DNA of 64,000 bases from Eurosta solidaginis. Taxonomy: Eukaryota; Arthropoda; Insecta; Diptera; Tephritidae. The first letter of the stretch is position 1, and each line of letters begins with the position of its first letter. The stretch covers positions 242,854,978 through 242,918,977 of the forward strand of contig NC_090320.1 of the NCBI RefSeq assembly GCF_040869045.1, read 5' to 3'. The position numbers and the translations under genes were made by a program. Shown here in pieces: positions 23,500 to 35,294 of the stretch. The notes beneath the pieces were generated by a model. The model did no database searches and was not told the DNA's origin. It saw only the letters and a list, made by a program, of their open reading frames with translations.

Positions 23500-24735
23500 A
23501 ATTCACACTGCCCAACCAGCATTTTTTGAAAATTTTGATCAAAAAATATTCAAATATCATACCCCAAGATGATTAAAAACGTTCAAATTTAAAAGCATTT
23601 TCTGTTCGAAAATTAACGTATCGTCGGGAGAAAAATGTACCATAAATGTGATTATTCTTGAATAATCATTTATGATTCATATTTCGAAACGCTTTTTGTT
23701 CATATTTGATATCATTGTAAAATTGAGCTTTAATTGTTTTAGAGTAATATTTGACTACTTTTAAGAGTCATTTTCTGATCATATTCGTGAACATATTTCA
23801 ATCGTTTTGGTTGAGATTTTTGAATCATTTTTGAAAGCGATTATGATGCATTTATTCTTCATATCTCATTCTAAATAGATACTACATAATAATCTTATTT
23901 CATCAGGGGAAGAAAGCATGCGGAAGTGAGCTATTTGAACCACAGGGCACTCGCAAACAAACTTGACCTATATACACCTGCGACTACAACATCCAACATA
24001 AGGTATGGTCGTCAATATCTTAAAATACGATACGGCACGGGATGTTGAAGGCATATCCAGGTACATATGTCAAGAGAGTTTCGCTTACCTGGTCAAATAG
24101 TTCACAACTTTTGTATTGTCCAACTATTATGTATTTTCTGGGAAGCCGAAGGTGGAGAAATGGGGAAATCTTCGGGCACGAGCAGCATTTGCATTATATT
24201 GTCTTGAAGAATATTTTAATAATAAACATTTTATATACATATTTTTTCTGAACTTCATGATTGAAAAAATGTGTGTATGTGAAAAAATAAGATTTTCAAT
24301 GAAAAGTAAAGTTTTAACAAGTATAAAACTCATTATTCAGTCAACAAAAATAGTCAGAAAACATTCAGAAAGCTGATTGAAAAATGATTATAAATTTTTG
24401 ATCACCTGAAGTAAATACATTTGATTCAAATTTGATTCCAAAATGTGATTGAAAAACTATATTCAGTTTTTGATCATCAAAGGTAAGCATATTTGATTAT
24501 TTTTTGTTGGTTTTTATGAAATATTAAAATTTAATCATAAAAGGACTTCAAAAATGTTTCCAAAAAGTGATCGAAAAATGCTTTTCAGTTTTTGATCATC
24601 AAAAGTATTCATATTTGATTATTTCTTTTGTTCAATTGTATGATAACTCATTTTTTAGTCAGAAAGAGTAATCAAATTGTATCGATATGTAGGGAAATTG
24701 AAAATTTAATCATCTAAATGCTGAGTGGGTGAGTA
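23500..24735. mobile_element. Candidate non-autonomous CACTA-like element
   Basis: Left end CACTGCCCAACCAGCATTTT; inverse right end CACTCACCCACTCAGCATTT. The interior is packed with TTTTGATCAT/TTTGATTAA motifs on both strands (for example near 23535, 24395, 24465 and 24595), the arrangement expected of subterminal transposase-binding repeats. No coding frame of note. Exact ends and target duplication are not resolved. Confidence 0.4.
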
Positions 24736-24754
24736 TATAAGATTCGGTTACACC

Positions 24755-26725
24755 CAAACCTAAACACCCTTACTTTGTTTTTGTTTATCTTTCTTTTAAT
24801 TAGCTGAACAAACATATTTTGTTCTATCAAAATAACAAATTAAAGCTACATACATATGTACTGATATTCTAGCGAAATGAAATGACGCAGTTTGCTATAC
24901 TTTTTCAAAACAAAATTTGTTTGTTTATGTATATATGGGCGAATCCCAAAATATGTCCATCACGAACCGAAAATCAAAAGTAGTCAGACTTTATTTCTAT
25001 CAATTGGGATTCAAGGTCAAATATGTGCATGATGTGGAAATCAAATAGTTGATTCTTTTCCCTCATCATGGACAGTGAAACATTATTTGAACCCAGATCT
25101 ATATTTTTTCTTTTAATAAAATTTTGTCTAGACTTCTGTTGATCCATATTTGGTGTTAATTGATTCTTGGAGATGTTAGAGAAATATTACAAAATATGAC
25201 CATAATTAGAATTGCTGTATCTCTTTTTTAATTTATATATACAAAGGATTATCTGAGGAAAATCAAAAAACTGTTTTTATATTAACAAGATATGAATTTT
25301 TATTGCTTTATTCAACAATTTCATATGAAGACGCACAAGGAAAAAGTACAAACTAGCTTGCATTTTTCTTGTGAATCTTATCTGCTTGAAAATATATATT
25401 TGTATATTTGTCGACTAGAAATGGTTAAATGGGAATATCTTATCCAAATTTCAATGGATTTATTATATTCGTAAGCTTTTGAACGCAAAATTAGATTTGG
25501 CCCCTTTAAAGTTTTGATTTATTTTGTACTTTTGTTCTATTTCTTCTATAAAACTAACATTTAATGACCTAAAAATGTAAATAGGAATAAACAGAGGGAA
25601 AGCTATACGTTTCCGCTACTTTCACAAGCATTAAAAAATTACTTCTATTCCTGGCCGCGTCCGAACCTCATCATATATGGTCATATATGTATATGTACTT
25701 ATACTTTTAAGGTACCCACAATTGTTGCTTCAAATATTTGTAATATCCACTAAGTCCGCTGCTCATGTTCTCTTTTATGCAGGTTGAAATGTATGCGAAT
25801 GTTGGGCCCGTTACCAAGGAATTGCCCATATGTATTTGCAAAGTTGAATTGCGTTATTAAGTTGACATGTGAACAAACAAAGGGAACACTTAATTAGCTT
25901 TATCTGTTTTAAAGCTGGTAATATTCCGTCGTACACTGCTACAAAACCAGAGTTCGAAGCAACTAAATTTTGAGCAAAAACAATTACAACATAAGTCATG
26001 TCAGCCCAATCAAGATCTTCCCTTAAATATTGATGAGACGTTATTTTGTTATGGATTTAAACGTCTGTTCATCTTTCACATACTCGTAAAAATAGCAGTA
26101 CCGAGACCGTCCCGAAAATAATCTTTGAATAGTCCCAACAAATCGCAAAATGTTCGCAGTATCGGAAAAAACCACACAGTGATAATTAGAAGGAATGACA
26201 TGATGGATATTTTAAAAAGGTAATCCCCAATACTCCCCAGAAATACTTTTTTTTAAATGATTTTGAAATAGCTCCATTGACTTTGCACACAGATATATTA
26301 ACTTTGGTATATGGATAAAGCGCATAAACGAATCGAGATAAATATAGACTCCCATATATCAACATGCTGAGGATGAAAAAAGGAATAGATTTAGCCATGT
26401 CGATTCAACCGTCCAACCATCTGTCGGCACACACGATAGCTTGAGTAAATATTGAGAAGAAAATATTGCAGTTTGGTACATGGGTTCCTTAGCTCTTATT
26501 TCCCGTTGCTATTAAAAATGAGGGAAATCGGATGGTAGCCACGCCCATTTTTTACGTATATAACATTTTGGAAAACACAGAAAACCTGATTATTTAGTAA
26601 ATAATTCATATAGAATGTTAAGATTTGATGTGTGGACTGATATTAAGACTCTTAATTTTTTTTTTGAAAATGGGCGTGGCATCGCCCTCTTGTGATAAAA
26701 TCTATTTTACAAATATTATTAATAA
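24755..26725. repeat. Large dispersed repeat, member A
   Basis: Collinear with 50455-53085. Shared blocks include TGCTATACTTTTTCAAAACA (24895/50590), AACATTTAATGACCTAAAAA (25556/51565), GTTGACATGTGAACAAACAA (25860/52150) and AAAACCAGAGTTCG (25944/52230). No convincing protein is encoded. Member A lacks some stretches found in B. This is either an old non-coding transposon or a duplicated segment. Confidence 0.6.
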
Positions 26726-26755
26726 TAATTTTATATTGGGCCAGGTCGTAAAGTT

Positions 26756-27140
26756 TAATTATTAAATTGTGGAGCTTTTCGGCCGATTTTTTTGAAATAA
26801 AACCATCGTTTATTTTATCTTCTACGCGTTTCGACGCATATTCGCGTCTTCCTCAGGAAGGTAAGTTAACAATTATTTAAATATCACATCTGGGTATAAT
26901 CAATGGAAAATTATATATATATAAAAAACACCGCACATCTTCTCTTGTCCAGAGAAGATGTGCGGTGTTTTTTATATATATATAATTTTCCATTGATTAT
27001 ACCCAGATGTGATATTTAAATAATTGTTAACTTACCTTCCTGAGGAAGACGCGAATATGCGTCGAAACGCGTAGAAGATAAAATAAACGATGGTTTTATT
27101 TCAAAAAAATCGGCCGAAAAGCTCCACAATTTAATAATTA
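26756..27140. repeat. Perfect inverted repeat made of Penelope-type 3' ends
   Basis: Arms 26756-26945 and 26951-27140 (190 bp each) are perfect complements by eye, with a 5-nt loop. Each arm contains CTGAGGA, then a perfect 5-bp stem (GACGC/GCGTC), then GAAACGCG, i.e. a hammerhead-like core as found at Penelope-like retroelement ends. Flanking sequence on both sides belongs to the repeat that runs uninterrupted in the 53.1-kb copy, so this is an insertion. Confidence 0.8.
27040..27067 (+). ncRNA. Hammerhead-ribozyme-like core
   Basis: CTGAGGA (27040-27046), one extra A, stem II GACGC(27048-27052)/GCGTC(27059-27063) closed by GAATAT, then GAAA (27064-27067). The core fits CUGANGA...GAAA apart from the extra A. 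A mirrored copy lies on the minus strand at 26856-26829. Stems I and III and the cleavage site were not identified. Confidence 0.4.
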
Positions 27141-27330
27141 TTAATAATAAATCAACAACCGTTAAAGCTATCATAACAAAATTCGACAGAGAAATGTAAT
27201 GAACATAGAATGGCAATTCAAAATAAAAGCAAACTAACTTGTTTGTCCGTTGATATCGAACCAATTGTTGATTTTATTGGAGAAATTGTATTCCTATTTA
27301 TACAACATTATTCTAAATAATTCTTATCGT
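27141..27330 (-). repeat. Gypsy LTR fragment
   Basis: Matches 44500-44690 and 53086-53327, sharing GTTGATATCGAACCAAT and TTCCTATTTATACAA. On the minus strand it contains TATAAATAGGAATA. A fragment only. Confidence 0.55.
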
Positions 27331-28078
27331 CACTGCGCTCACAAAATCAGTTATGTGTTTTTCAGTAACTTTTCGGGAGATAAAAAAAACTAATTTCTGT
27401 CGTATTTTTGAAATATTTTATGGAAAGTATGTTATTGATGTGTGAAGGAAAAAATCATGTATTTTAACCCATTACGACGTGATAAATATTTGCGCCGTTT
27501 TATAGCACATAGCTGCTTTCAAACATGATTCAAATTTGCTTCTGGCGGTAGGGGAATGTATGGAATTTTTTGGACGTTCTTGGGTAAGCATTGGGGTACC
27601 CGGTCTAGTTGGGTTTGCGGCCTGGCGCAGGCTACGGGACGCCCTTGAGCGTGAACAGCAAGGAGCCACAAAATATTTATAAAAGTCACGAGGACGTCGG
27701 GTTTTGGGGTCTAGCCCAGAACATCCTGTCCGATGCATTCATCCCTTCCACATGACACACTGACAAGAGTGTGACCGTCCTAAAAAGATTATTTTCCGGA
27801 AAACGCAGCTTAACTTCCCGGAGCAGGAGAATATGACGCAATCCCTCTGCAAGGATCTGCTAGGAGAATGACAATTTGTGCGAGGGACGCAACAAATTAA
27901 ATAGTGTTACACTGAAATGACAGCCCTTGGTCGGGAAAAATCCCGAGTCGCTCCGGTACATAGAACCGGCTGCCTTGGCTCGCGGGCTTCTCGGAATTAA
28001 ACTTAATCGATTCATTGGCTGTTTTATATAGAGTTAACGATTTCTTCTGGGGCACAAGCCAAAATGTCCGCAAAACCA
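27331..28078. other. Unassigned, GC-richer stretch
   Basis: 27540-28080 is richer in GC than its surroundings. The minus-strand frame at 27472-27738 (88 aa, rich in Arg, Ser and Pro) has no domain I recognise. It may be a transposon fragment; I do not call a gene. Confidence 0.4.
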
Positions 28079-28089
28079 CAAGTAAATAA

Positions 28090-28415
28090 AGCGACTGAAT
28101 TGAAATTCGAGAATCTCACGAGCCTTACGAGTAATTCGAGATTCGAGAATCTCGCAAGAAGCCGTGTTCTTGATGTCTCGTTGAAAAATAAAATCTTGCG
28201 AACGAAATTATATGTATAATAAATACGTTTTCAGTTAAATGTCATTGGAAGCAATATAATCACAAAAAAGTCACAAATAAAAAAAAACCAAGTGTATAAA
28301 TATTGTCCATACAGCAATTAAGTAAGAATGTCGAGAAGCTGGCGAGATTTACGAGTACTTTGAGACACGAGAATCTCGGGTCTCGAAAATCCCGCTTGTG
28401 TTCGAGAAGAAATCG
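28090..28415. repeat. Cluster of GAGAATCTCG-type palindromic motifs
   Basis: The short palindrome-like CGAGAATCTCG and variants (GAGATTCGAGAATCTCG, CGAGAATCTCGGGTCTCG) occur several times within about 320 bp. Function unknown. Confidence 0.4.
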
Positions 28416-28702
28416 TAAGCTCTATTAAAAACAGAAATATCTTTGGAGATAGCTAAACAGTATTTACCTTTGCAATGGTGGACTTCCAATTGCATCCGAA
28501 CACCTAAAATTGTAGAGCCTATGTAGTATATACAGCATGTATTTGTGTATATATGTAGATGATTTGTAATTATTTTTTACATTGAAATCAAAGCACTTTC
28601 GCCAGCGATAAGCAAGTAAGTACATAACCGTTTTTCAGAGTACTTCTTGTACTGCGAGCACATAGCTGTTTTCGATCACTTCTGAACTAAAAGAGATATA
28701 AA

Positions 28703-29265
28703 CAAGTAAGGAAGGATAAGATCGGGTACAACCGAACATTACATACTCAGCTGAGAGCTTTGGAGAAAAAATTAAGGAAAACCGCCATGTAGGAAAATGA
28801 ACCTAGGGTAGCCCTGGAATGTGTTTGTATGACACGGGTATCAAATGGAAGGTCTTAAAGAGTATTTTAAAAGGGAGTGGGCCATAGTTCTATAGCTGGA
28901 CGCCTTTTTGAGATATCGCCATAAAGGTGGACCAGGAGTACCGCTAATTTATTTATATATGTAATACCACGAACAGTACTCCTGCCATGATTCCAAGGGC
29001 TTTTGATTTCGCCCTGCAGAACTTTTTCAATTTCTTCTATTAAAAATTGTACCCATTTCACAAAGTTTTTTCTAAAGTCATATTTTACGTCAAAAACCAA
29101 TCCAATCGCAATGTTTCATCCCTTTTTTCTTATTTGGTATAGAATTAAGGAATTTTTTAATTTTTTGAAAATCGAAAAAGTGGGCGTGGTGTTAGTCGGA
29201 TTTCGCCCATTTTTTATACCAACATAAAGTGAGTTCAGACAAATACGTGAACTAAGTTTAGTAAA
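28703..29265 (+). repeat. Dispersed repeat (AAGTAAGGAAGG family), left part, split by the array
   Basis: Starts ACAAGTAAGGAAGGATAAGA. It carries 'ggtatcaaatggaaggt', AAAAGGGAGTGGGCCATAGT and GATATCGCCATAAAGGTGGA, all known to me from tephritid repeats. It ends at TAAGTTTAGTAAA (29253-29265), which recurs at 35295-35307 where the repeat resumes. Confidence 0.6.
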
Positions 29266-30171
29266 CAATTTTTGTTGTTATATCGGCCTACTGATTTTAA
29301 GATCGCGGGTTCGAATCGAGCTCAAGGCCTAACAATAATTTTTTATCATTACTATTGTTATGATAAATTTTTTCTTAATTGAAAAAATTTTTAAATTAGA
29401 ATAGAAGAAAGAAAAAATTTAGACAACTGCCAAAGCTCGTTGTATAGATCCATTTCGGGAACTGCTAAATTCCTTCATCGGCAACGTTTAGGCGCCGCTG
29501 CTATAACCATTCAGCCATCACAGCGGTTTTTTGTTTGTCTTCATTAATCCTACTTCTATTCTGGTTCGTGCCAATTGATATTCACAACACTGCGACATTT
29601 GAAAACAAGTCCAATTTTCACATCCATTCTGCAACAGATGTCGCAGTGTTGTGAATATCAATTGGCACGAACCAGAATAGAAGTAGGATTAATGAAGACA
29701 AACAAAAAACCGCTGTGATGGCTGAATGGTTATAGCAGCGGCGCCTAAACGTTGCCGATGAAGGAATTTAGCAGTTCCCGAAATGGATCTATACAACGAG
29801 CTTTGGCAGTTGTCTAAATTTTTTCTTTCTTCTATTCTAATTTAAAAATTTTTTCAATTAAGAAAAAATTTATCATAACAATAGTAATGATAAAAAATTA
29901 TTGTTAGGCCTTGAGCTCGATTCGAACCCGCGATCTTAAAATCAGTAGGCCGATATAACAACAAAAATTGTTTACTAAACTTAGTTCACGTATTTGTCTG
30001 AACTCACTTTATGTTGGTATAAAAAATGGGCGAAATCCGACTAACACCACGCCCACTTTTTCGATTTTCAAAAAATTAAAAAATTCCTTAATTCTATACC
30101 AAATAAGAAAAAAGGGATGAAACATTGCGATTGGATTGGTTTTTGACGTAAAATATGACTTTAGAAAAAAC
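29065..30171. repeat. 534-bp-arm palindrome at the head of the tandem array
   Basis: Arms 29065-29598 and 29638-30171 are inverted copies with no net indel and no mismatch noticed; spacer 39 bp. Each arm joins host-repeat sequence to one array unit. Both arms share a private variant (ATAGTAATG instead of ATAATAATG in all other units), so one arm was copied from the other. Confidence 0.8.
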
Positions 30172-33100
30172 ACTGCGACATTTGAAAACAAGTCCAATTT
30201 TCACATCCATTCTGCAACAGATGTCGCAGTGTTGTGAATATCAATTGGCACGAACCAGAATAGAAGTAGGATTAATGAAGACAAACAAAAAACCGCTGTG
30301 ATGGCTGAATGGTTATAGCAGCGGCGCCTAAACGTTGCCGATGAAGGAATTTAGCAGATCCCGAAATGGATCTATACAACGAGCTTTGGCAGTTGTCTAA
30401 ATTTTTTCTTTCTTCTATTCTAATTTAAAAATTTTTTCAATTAAGAAAAAATTTATCATAACAATAATAATGATAAAAAATTATTGCTAGGCCTCGAGCT
30501 CGATTTGAACCCGCGATCTTAAAATCAGTAGGCCGATATAACAACAAAAATTGTTAATACATCCCAGAGCACGGGGAAAAAGTGTCAATAAAATATGACA
30601 CTATGGCGGCATTGCCATCAAACAAGTCCAATTTTCACATCCATTCTGCAACAGATGTCGCAGTGTTGTGAATATCAATTGGCACGAACCAGAATAGAAG
30701 TAGGATTAATGAAGACAAACAAAAAACCGCTGTGATGGCTGAATGGTTATAGCAGCGGCGCCTAAACGTTGCCGATGAAGGAAAATAGCAGTTCCCGAAA
30801 TGGATCTATACAACGAGCTTTGGCAGTTGTCTAAATTTTTTCTTTCTTCTATTCTAATTTAAAAATTTTTTCAATTAAGAAAAAATTTATCATAACAATA
30901 ATAATGATAAAAAATTATTGTTAGGCCTTGAGCTCGATTCGAACCCGCGATCTTAAAATCAGTAGGCCGATATAACAACAAAAATTGTTAATACATCCCA
31001 GAGCACGGGGAAAAAGTGTCAATAAAATATGACACTATGGCGGCATTGCCATCAAACAAGTCCAATTTTCACATCCATTCTGCAACAGATGTCGCAGTGT
31101 TGTGAATATCAATTGGCACGAACCAGAATAGAAGTAGGATTAATGAAGACAAACAAAAAACCGCTGTGATGGCTGAATGGTTATAGCAGCGGCGCCTAAA
31201 CGTTGCCGATGAAGGAAAATAGCAGTTCCCGAAATGGATCTATACAACGAGCTTTGGCAGTTGTCTAAATTTTTTCTTTCTTCTATTCTAATTTAAAAAT
31301 TTTTTCAATTAAGAAAAAATTTATCATAACAATAATAATGATAAAAATTTATTGTTAGGCCTTGAGCTCGATTCGAACCCGCGATCTTAAAATCAGTAGG
31401 CCGATATAACAACAAAAATTGTTAATACATCCCAGAGCACGGGGGAAAAAAGTGTCAATAAAATATGACACTATGGCGGCATTGCCATCAAACAAGTCCA
31501 ATTCTCACATCCATTCTGCAACAGATGTCGCAGTGTTGTGAATATCAATTGGCACGAACCAGAATAGAAGTAGGATTAATGAAGACAAACAAAAAACCGC
31601 TGTGATGGCTGAATGGTTATAGCAGCGGCGCCTAAACGTTGCCGATGAAGGAATTTAGCAGTTCCCGAAATGGATCTATACAAAGAGCTTTGGCAGTTGT
31701 CTAAATTTTTTCTTTCTTCTATTCTAATTTAAAAATTTTTTCAATTAAGAAAAAATTTATCATAACAATAATAATGATAAAAAATTATTGTTAGGCCTTG
31801 AGCTCGATTCGAACCCGCGATCTTAAAATCAGTAGGCCGATATAACAACAAAAATTGTTAATACATCCCAGAGCACGGGGAAAAAGTGTCAATAAAATAT
31901 GACATTATGGCGGCATTGCCATCAAACAAGTCCAATTTTCACATCCATTCTGCAACAGATGTCGCAGTGTTGTGAATATCAATTGGCACGAACCAGAATA
32001 GAAGTAGGATTAATGAGACAAACAAAAAACCGCTGTGATGGCTGAATGGTTATAGCAGCGGCGCCTAAACGTTGCCGATGAAGAAATTTAGCAGTTCCCG
32101 AAATGGATCTATACAACGAGCTTTGGCAGTTGTCTAAATTTTTTCTTTCTTCTATTCTAATTTACAAATTTTTTCAATTAAGAAAACATTTATCATAACA
32201 ATAATAATGATAAAAAATTATTGCTAGGCCTTGAGCTCGATTCGAACCCGCGATCTTAAAATCAGTAGGCCGATATAACAACAAAAATTGTTAATACATC
32301 CCAGAGCACGGGGAAAAAGTGTCAATAAAATATGACACTATGGCGGCATTGCCATCAAACAAGTCCAATTTTCACATCCATTCTGCAACAGATGTCGCAG
32401 TGTTGTGAATATCAATTGGCACGAACCAGAATAGAAGTAGGATTAATGAAGACAAACAAAAAACCGCTGTGATGGCTGAATGGTTATAGCAGCGGCGCCT
32501 AAACGTTGCCGATGAAGGAATTTAGCAGTTCCCGAAATGGATCTATACAACGAGCTTTGGCAGTTGTCTACATTTTTTCTTTCTTCTATTCTAATTTAAA
32601 AATTTTTTCAATTAAGAAAAAATTTATCATAACAATAATAATGATACAAAATTATTGTTAGGCCTTGAGCTCGATTCGAACCCGCGATCTTAAAATCAGT
32701 AGGCCGATATAACAACAAAAATTGTTAATACATCCCAGAGCACGGGGAAAAAGTGTCAATAAAATATGACACTATGGCGGCATTACCATCAAACAAGTCC
32801 AATTTTCACATCCATTCTGCAACAGATGTCGCAGTGTTGTGAATATCAATTGGCACGAACCAGAATAGAAGTAGGATTAATGAAGACAAACAAAAAACCG
32901 CTGTGATGGCTGAATGGTTATAGCAGCGGCGCCTAAACGTTGCCGATGAAGGAATTTAGCAGTTCCCGAAATGGATCTATACAACGAGCTTTGGCAGTTG
33001 TCTAAATTTTTTCTTTCTTCTATTCTAATTTAAAAATTTTTTCAATTAAGAAAAAATTTATCATAACAATAATAATGATAAAAAATTATTGCTAGGCCTT

Positions 33101-35294
33101 GAGCTCGATTTGAACCCGCGATCTTAAAATCAGTAGGCCGATATAACAACAAAAATTGTTAATACATCCCAGAGCACGGGGAAAAAGTGTCAATAAAATA
33201 TGACACTATGGCGGCATTGCCATCAAACAAGTCCAATTTTCACATCCATTCTGCAACAGATGTCGCAGTGTTGTGAATATCAATTGGCACGAACCAGAAT
33301 AGAAGTAGGATTAATGAAGACAAACAAAAAACCGCTGTGATGGCTGAATGGTTATAGCAGCGGCGCCTAAACGTTGCCGATGAAGGAAAATAGCAGTTCC
33401 CGAAATGGATCTATACAACGAGCTTTGGCAGTTGTCTAAATTTTTTTTTTCTTCTATTCTAATTTAAAAATTTTTTCAATTAAGAAAAAATTTATCATAA
33501 CAATAATAATGATAAAAAATTATTGTTAGGCCTTGAGCTCGATTCGAACCCGCGATCTTAAAATCAGTAGGCCGATATAACAACAAAAATTGTTAATACA
33601 TCCCAGAGCACGGGGAAAAAGTGTCAATAAAATATGACACTATGGCGGCATTGCCATCAAACAAGTCCAATTTTCACATCCATTCTGCAACAGATGTCGC
33701 AGTGTTGTGAATATCAATTGGCACGAACCAGAATAGAAGTAGGATTAATGAAGACAAACAAAAAACCGCTGTGATGGCTGAATGGTTATAGCAGCGGCGC
33801 CTGAACGTTGCCGATGAAGGAATTTAGCAGTTCCCGAAATGGATCTATACAAAGAGCTTTGGCAGTTGTCTAAATTTTTTCTTTCTTCTATTCTAATTAA
33901 AAAATTTTTTCAATTAAGAAAAAATTTATCATAACAATAATAATGATAAAAAATTATTGTTAGGCCTTGAGCTCGATTCGAACCCGCGATCTTAAAATCA
34001 GTAGGCCGATATAACAACAAAAATTGTTAATACATCCCAGAGCACGGGGAAAAAGTGTCAATAAAATATGACATTATGGCGGCATTGCCATCAAACAAGT
34101 CCAATTTTCACATCCATTCTGCAACAGATGTCGCAGTGTTGTGAATATCAATTGGCACGAACCAGAATAGAAGTAGGATTAATGAAGACAAACAAAAAAC
34201 CGCTGTGATGGCTGAATGGTTATAGCAGCGGCGCCTAAACGTTGCCGATGAAGAAATTTAGCAGTTCCCGAAATGGATCTATACAACGAGCTTTGGCAGT
34301 TGTCTAAATTTTTTCTTTCTTCTATTCTAATTTAAAAATTTTTTCAATTAAGAAAAAATTTATCATAACAATAATAATGATAAAAAATTATTGCTAGGCC
34401 TTGAGCTCGATTCGAACCCGCGATCTTAAAATCAGTAGGCCGATATAACAACAAAAATTGTTAATACATCCCAGAGCACGGGGAAAAAGTGTCAATAAAA
34501 TATGACACTATGGCGGCATTGCCATCAAACAAGTCCAATTTTCACATCCATTCTGCAACAGATGTCGCAGTGTTGCGAATATCAATTGGCACGAACCAGA
34601 ATAGAAGTAGGATTAATGAAGACAAACAAAAAACCGCTGTGATGGCTGAATGGTTATAGCAGCGGCGCCTAAACGTTGCCGATGAAGGAATTTAGCAGTT
34701 CCCGAAATGGATCTATACAACGAGCTTTGGCAGTTGTCTACATTTTTTCTTTCTTCTATTCTAATTTAAAAATTTTTTCAATTAAGAAAAAATTTATCAT
34801 AACAATAATAATGATACAAAATTATTGTTAGGCCTTGAGCTCGATTCGAACCCGCGATCTTAAAATCTGTAGGCCGATATAACAACAAAAATTGTTAATA
34901 CATCCCAGAGCACGGGGAAAAAGTGTCAATAAAATATGACACTATGGCGGCATTGCCATCAAACAAGTCCAATTTTCACATCCATTCTGCAGCAGATGTC
35001 GCAGTGTTGTGAATATCAATTGGCACGAACCAGAATAGAAGTAGGATTAATGAAGACAAACAAAAAACCGCTGTGATGGCTGAATGGTTATAGCAGCGGC
35101 GCCTAAACGTTGCCGATGAAGGAATTTAGCAGTTCCCGAAATGGATCTATACAACGAGCTTTGGCAGTTGTCTAAATTTTTTCTTTCTTCTATTCTAATT
35201 TAAAAATTTTTTCAATTAAGAAAAAATGTATCATAACAATAATAATGATAAAAAATTATTGTTAGGCCTTGAGCTCGATTCGAACCCGCGATCT
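30172..35294 (+). repeat. 434-bp tandem array with higher-order structure
   Basis: Twelve direct units; the CGCTGTGATGG landmark is at 30294, 30728, 31162, 31598, 32031, 32465, 32899, 33333, 33767, 34201, 34635 and 35069 (spacing 433-436, mostly 434). Each unit has CCGCTG...CAGCGG enclosing TGGCTGAATGGTTATAGC, T-rich and A-rich tracts, a minus-strand GGTTCGAATCG, and a spacer with GTGTCAATAAAATATGACAC. The last unit is truncated at GATCTTAA. Shared variants show that a five-unit block is itself repeated (about 2170 bp). No protein is encoded. Confidence 0.9.

Noticed and set aside
27472..27738. 88-residue minus-strand gene
   Set aside because: No recognisable domain, signal or conserved start; GC-rich stretch probably of transposon origin.
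29003..30197. Open frames near the palindrome (29003-29227 and its mirror 30009-30197) as a duplicated gene
   Set aside because: They are mirror images created by the palindrome in non-coding dispersed repeat sequence and have no domain.
30290..30560. True tRNA genes in each array unit
   Set aside because: Only isolated A-box-like and B-box-like parts are seen, on opposite strands; no complete cloverleaf could be drawn.
30172..35294. CRISPR-like array of regular repeats
   Set aside because: The repeat period is 434 bp with no short repeat/unique spacer structure, and the sequence is clearly from an animal.
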